A stretch of 64,000 nucleotides of DNA from DASWUZ01 sp036401375. GTDB taxonomy: Bacteria > Acidobacteriota > Terriglobia > Terriglobales > Acidobacteriaceae. This document shows, one piece after another, positions 61,677-64,000 of this stretch (positions are counted from its first letter, which is position 1; every line of letters starts with the position of its first letter). Where the stretch lies: NCBI GenBank assembly GCA_036401375.1, contig DASWVB010000002.1:186001-250000 (forward strand), in the 5' to 3' direction. Under the pieces are notes generated by a model. That model was not told the DNA's origin. It saw nothing but the letters and a program-made list of their open reading frames with translations, and made no database searches. The position numbers were made by a program, and so were the translations under genes.

Positions 61677-61904
61677 ATGAAAGGCAAACGGGCACGCAGC
61701 AGACCGTCCCGGCGCACCGGCACCGTGACCAAGGCCATCCGAAACTGTCTTTGGGTACGCATGGACGATGACGGCACTGAATGGAGCGGCGGGAAACCGT
61801 ACTGGAAAGTTCTACCCGCAACGCAACAACACTCCGGCCCCCCAAAACCGCCCCCGCCATTCTGTCGAGCTGAATGGCGGGGGCGCTTGAGAGCCTGCCG
61901 CTGA
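61677..61904 (+). CDS. Possible small basic protein behind repeat
   Basis: 75-codon frame with a good GAGAGGAGA ribosome site 5-12 nt before the ATG. The N-terminal half is basic (K-G-K-R-A-R-S-R-P-S-R-R), then an acidic/Trp patch M-D-D-D-G-T-E-W. The last ~18 codons lie inside a strong hairpin and the stop falls within a terminator, which makes the C-terminus doubtful. No family is recognised. It could be a leader or small regulatory peptide, or a chance frame. Confidence 0.35.
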   Translation: MKGKRARSRPSRRTGTVTKAIRNCLWVRMDDDGTEWSGGKPYWKVLPATQQHSGPPKPPPPFCRAEWRGRLRACR

Positions 61905-61918
61905 CAGGCTCCTTTTCT
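61850..61918 (+). terminator. Double hairpin with T tract
   Basis: A 14-bp perfect stem CGCCCCCGCCATTC (61850-61863)/GAATGGCGGGGGCG (61873-61886) is followed by GAGCCTG (61892-61898)/CAGGCTC (61906-61912) and CTTTTCT. The second hairpin with its T tract fits a Rho-independent terminator for plus-strand transcription from the repeat and small frame. Confidence 0.7.
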
Positions 61919-62078
61919 ACCCGCCTTCCCAACCTGAGACGTGCTGGCGCCTGCGCGCACGGCCCGGATTCACCCGCCCGACGGGTTAAGATTCAACCCC
62001 GCGTTGTGAAAGTGATTCCAAAAGAGGTGGCAACGTCCTAAAGTCTCACCGTCTCGCTTATAGTGTCTGGTATATCCG

Positions 62079-62945
62079 ATGGCACAAGATACCCTCACTC
62101 TGACGTGGATTCTTCCTTACGTTCGGGAAGCCCTAAAGCAGACGATCAATTTTGAGTTTCGGACGTATGCGAACGCGCTTTTCGCCCGACTGGAACAAGC
62201 ACAAGTTGAAGGCGTCGTCCGATTCCCACCAGGTGCTTATTCGGGGGGACAGACATTTCAGTACGAAGCGATGCCGGCCGAGTTGCGTACCCTGATCTCT
62301 GAGGCATTCTTCCACATTTTTCACAAGGGATATATCGCGCCGGCAGCCCCAGACTCCCATCTGAACCAACCGCATTTGCATATGTTCAATGTGACCCAGC
62401 GCGGTCGTGTGTGGTTTCAAGGGAAGGAACCACTCCCTGAAGACGCCGAGCAGTATATGAGATTTTTGCGCGGGCGAGTTCCTTCGCTCGATCCGATCGT
62501 TGAGCAATATGTCATCGAAGCCCTGACCGCTCTTGATAGAGAAGCATATTTTGCGTCTGCCGTGATGCTAGGAGCCGCCTCGGAAAAGGAGCTATATCTC
62601 CTGGCAGAAGCAGTTTTCTCGGCGTTGATAGACCCAAAGAAGCAGATCAAGTTGAGGGGATTGTTAGATCGTCGGAAGCTGTTGGAGCTGTTCGAGACCG
62701 TTCGGGATACGATCCACCAAGCCGTAACGGCAAAACTGATCCCATACGCCGATTCAGAAGGATCAACCACACACTTGATGTCACTGTACGAGGCCATCCG
62801 GGTCCAGCGGAATGACGCTGTGCATCCCATGAACGCGATCGTTTCAGAAGATTCGGTCAGGCTGTTGCTGCAATCGTTCCCCTATGCACTGTCGAAAAGC
62901 GAAGAATTGCGGGCTTGGTGTCTCGCCAATCCAAGCAGCATTTGA
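62079..62945 (+). CDS. HEPN-like protein with N-terminal winged-helix-like region
   Basis: 288-aa soluble protein. Residues ~1-115 resemble a winged helix (L-I-S-E-A-F-F-H-I-F-H-K-G-Y-I, N-V-T-Q-R-G-R-V-W-F). The C-terminal ~150 residues are helical and carry R244-N-D-A-V-H249, an R-x4-H motif typical of HEPN ribonucleases, in Y-E-A-I-R-V-Q-R-N-D-A-V-H-P. HEPN proteins often serve as RNA-cutting effectors in abortive infection or as toxins. No MNT antitoxin is adjacent; the next gene is convergent. It lies between the two repeat copies. Nuclease activity is inference. Confidence 0.65.
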   Translation: MAQDTLTLTWILPYVREALKQTINFEFRTYANALFARLEQAQVEGVVRFPPGAYSGGQTFQYEAMPAELRTLISEAFFHIFHKGYIAPAAPDSHLNQPHLHMFNVTQRGRVWFQGKEPLPEDAEQYMRFLRGRVPSLDPIVEQYVIEALTALDREAYFASAVMLGAASEKELYLLAEAVFSALIDPKKQIKLRGLLDRRKLLELFETVRDTIHQAVTAKLIPYADSEGSTTHLMSLYEAIRVQRNDAVHPMNAIVSEDSVRLLLQSFPYALSKSEELRAWCLANPSSI

Positions 62946-62958
62946 CGTTTCGGCAGAG

Positions 62959-63786
62959 CTACAACGGACCATGCGCGCCGAAATACCTATCCCAGTTCGG
63001 CACGTCTTCACCAAGCAATCGGAGCAGCATGAGTCCTCGGCTGGTGAGGCGGGCAGCATAGTTGGAGATTGGAATCTCGCGCGGGCTTGTAGCGATTTCT
63101 TGTGCTAAACCGAATCCCTGAAGCCGCAGGCAAATCTGTAACCCTTCCTCGCGGCTGAATGGATCGTTATTGGTGAGTTGATGGTTGTGCGTGAGTGCCG
63201 ATGCCATTGCTATGGACAACTCCGAGGCGCGGTGAATGAACGTATTCGGATGCAGCTTTGGTTTTTGGAATGATGCCGCATTCGTTGGCGAGTCAGGCCA
63301 GTCGCCGTGTTTATTCATGATCTGGTTCAAAACCTTCAGGCCAAGCATGTCCCGTTCTCCGAATTGTTCCACATCGTGGATGAAGCTGACTAGGTCGGAT
63401 ACTTTGGTTTCGAGCGTCACCGCAGACTTCGCTACGGTGATATAGCGGTCCCGTTTCTGGTCGTTGAATTCGTTCAGATCGTTGGAGAGAGCCACGCGCA
63501 ACGCGGCCTGCACTTCGGTCACCTCGGTCTTCATGTTCTTGACCGACGTTTCCAGTCCTTTGAATTGCTCATTGAGAGCTCGGATAAATGCCAAGCCTCG
63601 ATTGAGCTTTGCCTGCGTACTGAAACTGTCGAGGAAACCGAAAATGATCGCAAGCGGCGCTACCAGGGGAAAGCCCAATGCAGCGGTTGCAGATCCGACG
63701 GTCAGCTCTGCAAATGGACCGTCGGGGCCATCCGGGTATTGCTTCTCCACTGCTTCAAAGGGGTCATCAATCGCCATAATCTTCAT
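62959..63786 (-). CDS. Predicted membrane protein with coiled-coil segment
   Basis: 275-aa protein. A hydrophobic stretch around residues 30-55 (T-A-A-L-G-F-P-L-V-A-P-L-A-I-I-F-G-F-L) may be one or two membrane helices. Next comes a polar coiled-coil-like helix (about 60-130: L-E-T-S-V-K-N-M-K-T-E-V-T-E-V-Q), and the C-terminal half is helical and His/Asn-rich with a final L-T-S-R-G-L-M-L-L-R-L-L winged-helix-like end. I do not recognise the family. It is convergent with the HEPN-like gene (13 bp between stops). A membrane-acting effector or sensor is a guess. Confidence 0.6.
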   Translation of the reverse strand: MKIMAIDDPFEAVEKQYPDGPDGPFAELTVGSATAALGFPLVAPLAIIFGFLDSFSTQAKLNRGLAFIRALNEQFKGLETSVKNMKTEVTEVQAALRVALSNDLNEFNDQKRDRYITVAKSAVTLETKVSDLVSFIHDVEQFGERDMLGLKVLNQIMNKHGDWPDSPTNAASFQKPKLHPNTFIHRASELSIAMASALTHNHQLTNNDPFSREEGLQICLRLQGFGLAQEIATSPREIPISNYAARLTSRGLMLLRLLGEDVPNWDRYFGAHGPL

Positions 63787-63865
63787 TATCTGACGAACAT
63801 GACGATTTCTTGTCCGGGCTGTCAGTTAGCGCACTCCCGTAGCCATTCTGAGTCTAGGAACGAAT

Positions 63866-63996
63866 TTAGGAGGGAAGAGTTTCCACTCCTCCCTGTCTTC
63901 AGCCGCTGTGCGTCTTCCGCTACCCACCTCAGCGGGGAGGTCCACCCTCCCCGCAACGCCCCACCGCGTAGAACAAGCAAAAGCTGCTAAGGGGAG
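63866..63996. repeat. Dispersed repeat, copy 2
   Basis: Second copy of the repeat at 61530-61654, in the same orientation, with inverted repeat GCGGGGAGG (63932-63940)/CCTCCCCGC (63946-63954) and the same final AACAAGCAAAAGCTGCTAAGGGGA. The window ends just after it, so any small frame that follows, as in copy 1, cannot be seen. Confidence 0.8.
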
Positions 63997-64000
63997 CTTC

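Larger units (their letters stand above)
28715..64000. mobile_element. Integrative and conjugative element at tRNA-Ala (right end not in window)
   Basis: From the tRNA 3' end onward the content changes to a conjugative element: tyrosine integrase and excisionase-like gene at the left edge, a full VirB-type secretion operon, ssb, a RepB-like primase, relaxosome RHH protein, VirD4 coupling protein and MobF relaxase, then defence-type cargo at about 49-64 kb. The left boundary is the end of the tRNA. No duplicate of the tRNA 3' half is visible before position 64000, so the right boundary lies outside. Two apparent frameshift lesions in the secretion operon leave its transfer ability uncertain. 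Confidence 0.85.

Overview
The window looks like chromosomal DNA of an Acidobacteriota species, most likely family Acidobacteriaceae. This is inferred from GC-rich coding, large secreted proteins with carboxypeptidase-regulatory-like domains, a Ser/Thr kinase with a TolB-like/TPR sensor half, and a fused response-regulator/thioredoxin-reductase-like protein. No 16S gene is present, so the assignment stays at phylum/family level.

Region 1 (about 0.3-28.6 kb) is host backbone. A minus-strand cluster at 0.3-6.4 kb encodes an alpha/beta hydrolase with a Cys nucleophile elbow, a calcineurin-like phosphoesterase, a subtilase, a cholesterol-oxidase-like GMC oxidoreductase and its small companion protein. 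Two tandem secreted carboxypeptidase-regulatory-like proteins follow, then a transmembrane Ser/Thr kinase, a MacB-type permease, a Trm112-like protein, folD, coaE, an HtrA-like protease, an SDR oxidoreductase, a LuxR-type regulator with a degenerate receiver, a response-regulator/FAD-reductase fusion with its cyclic-nucleotide-binding histidine kinase, a TPR lipid/secreted protein, and an ECF sigma/anti-sigma pair.

Region 2 (28.6 kb to the window end) is an integrated conjugative element. It starts at the 3' end of an intact tRNA-Ala(GGC), with a tyrosine integrase and an excisionase-like gene at that end. A LysR regulator and a full VirB/VirD4 type IV secretion operon follow (virB2, B3, B4, B9, B10, B5-like, B6, B8, B11, plus three small membrane ORFs). 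Then come ssb, a RepB-type primase, two ribbon-helix-helix proteins, the coupling protein VirD4 and a MobF relaxase-helicase. virB8 carries an apparent 1-nt frameshift, and virB9 runs 263 nt into virB10, probably from a similar lesion. The right end of the element is not in the window.

Region 3 (about 49-64 kb) is the element's cargo and looks like an anti-phage defence island. It holds a PIN-like protein and two minus-strand NTPase operons. One is a four-gene, translationally coupled operon: an ADP-ribosyltransferase-like protein, an Mrr-type nuclease fused to a P-loop NTPase (1275 aa), and two unknown proteins. The other is a SIR2-domain protein followed by a 1313-aa STAND/NACHT-like NTPase. 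A HEPN-like protein and a predicted membrane protein lie beyond them, bracketed by two copies of a ~125-bp repeat. The nuclease-NTPase operon with its flanking ART-like and small genes is the best candidate for an undescribed system. It resembles Avs-type sensors in architecture, but its gene set does not match a system I can name.
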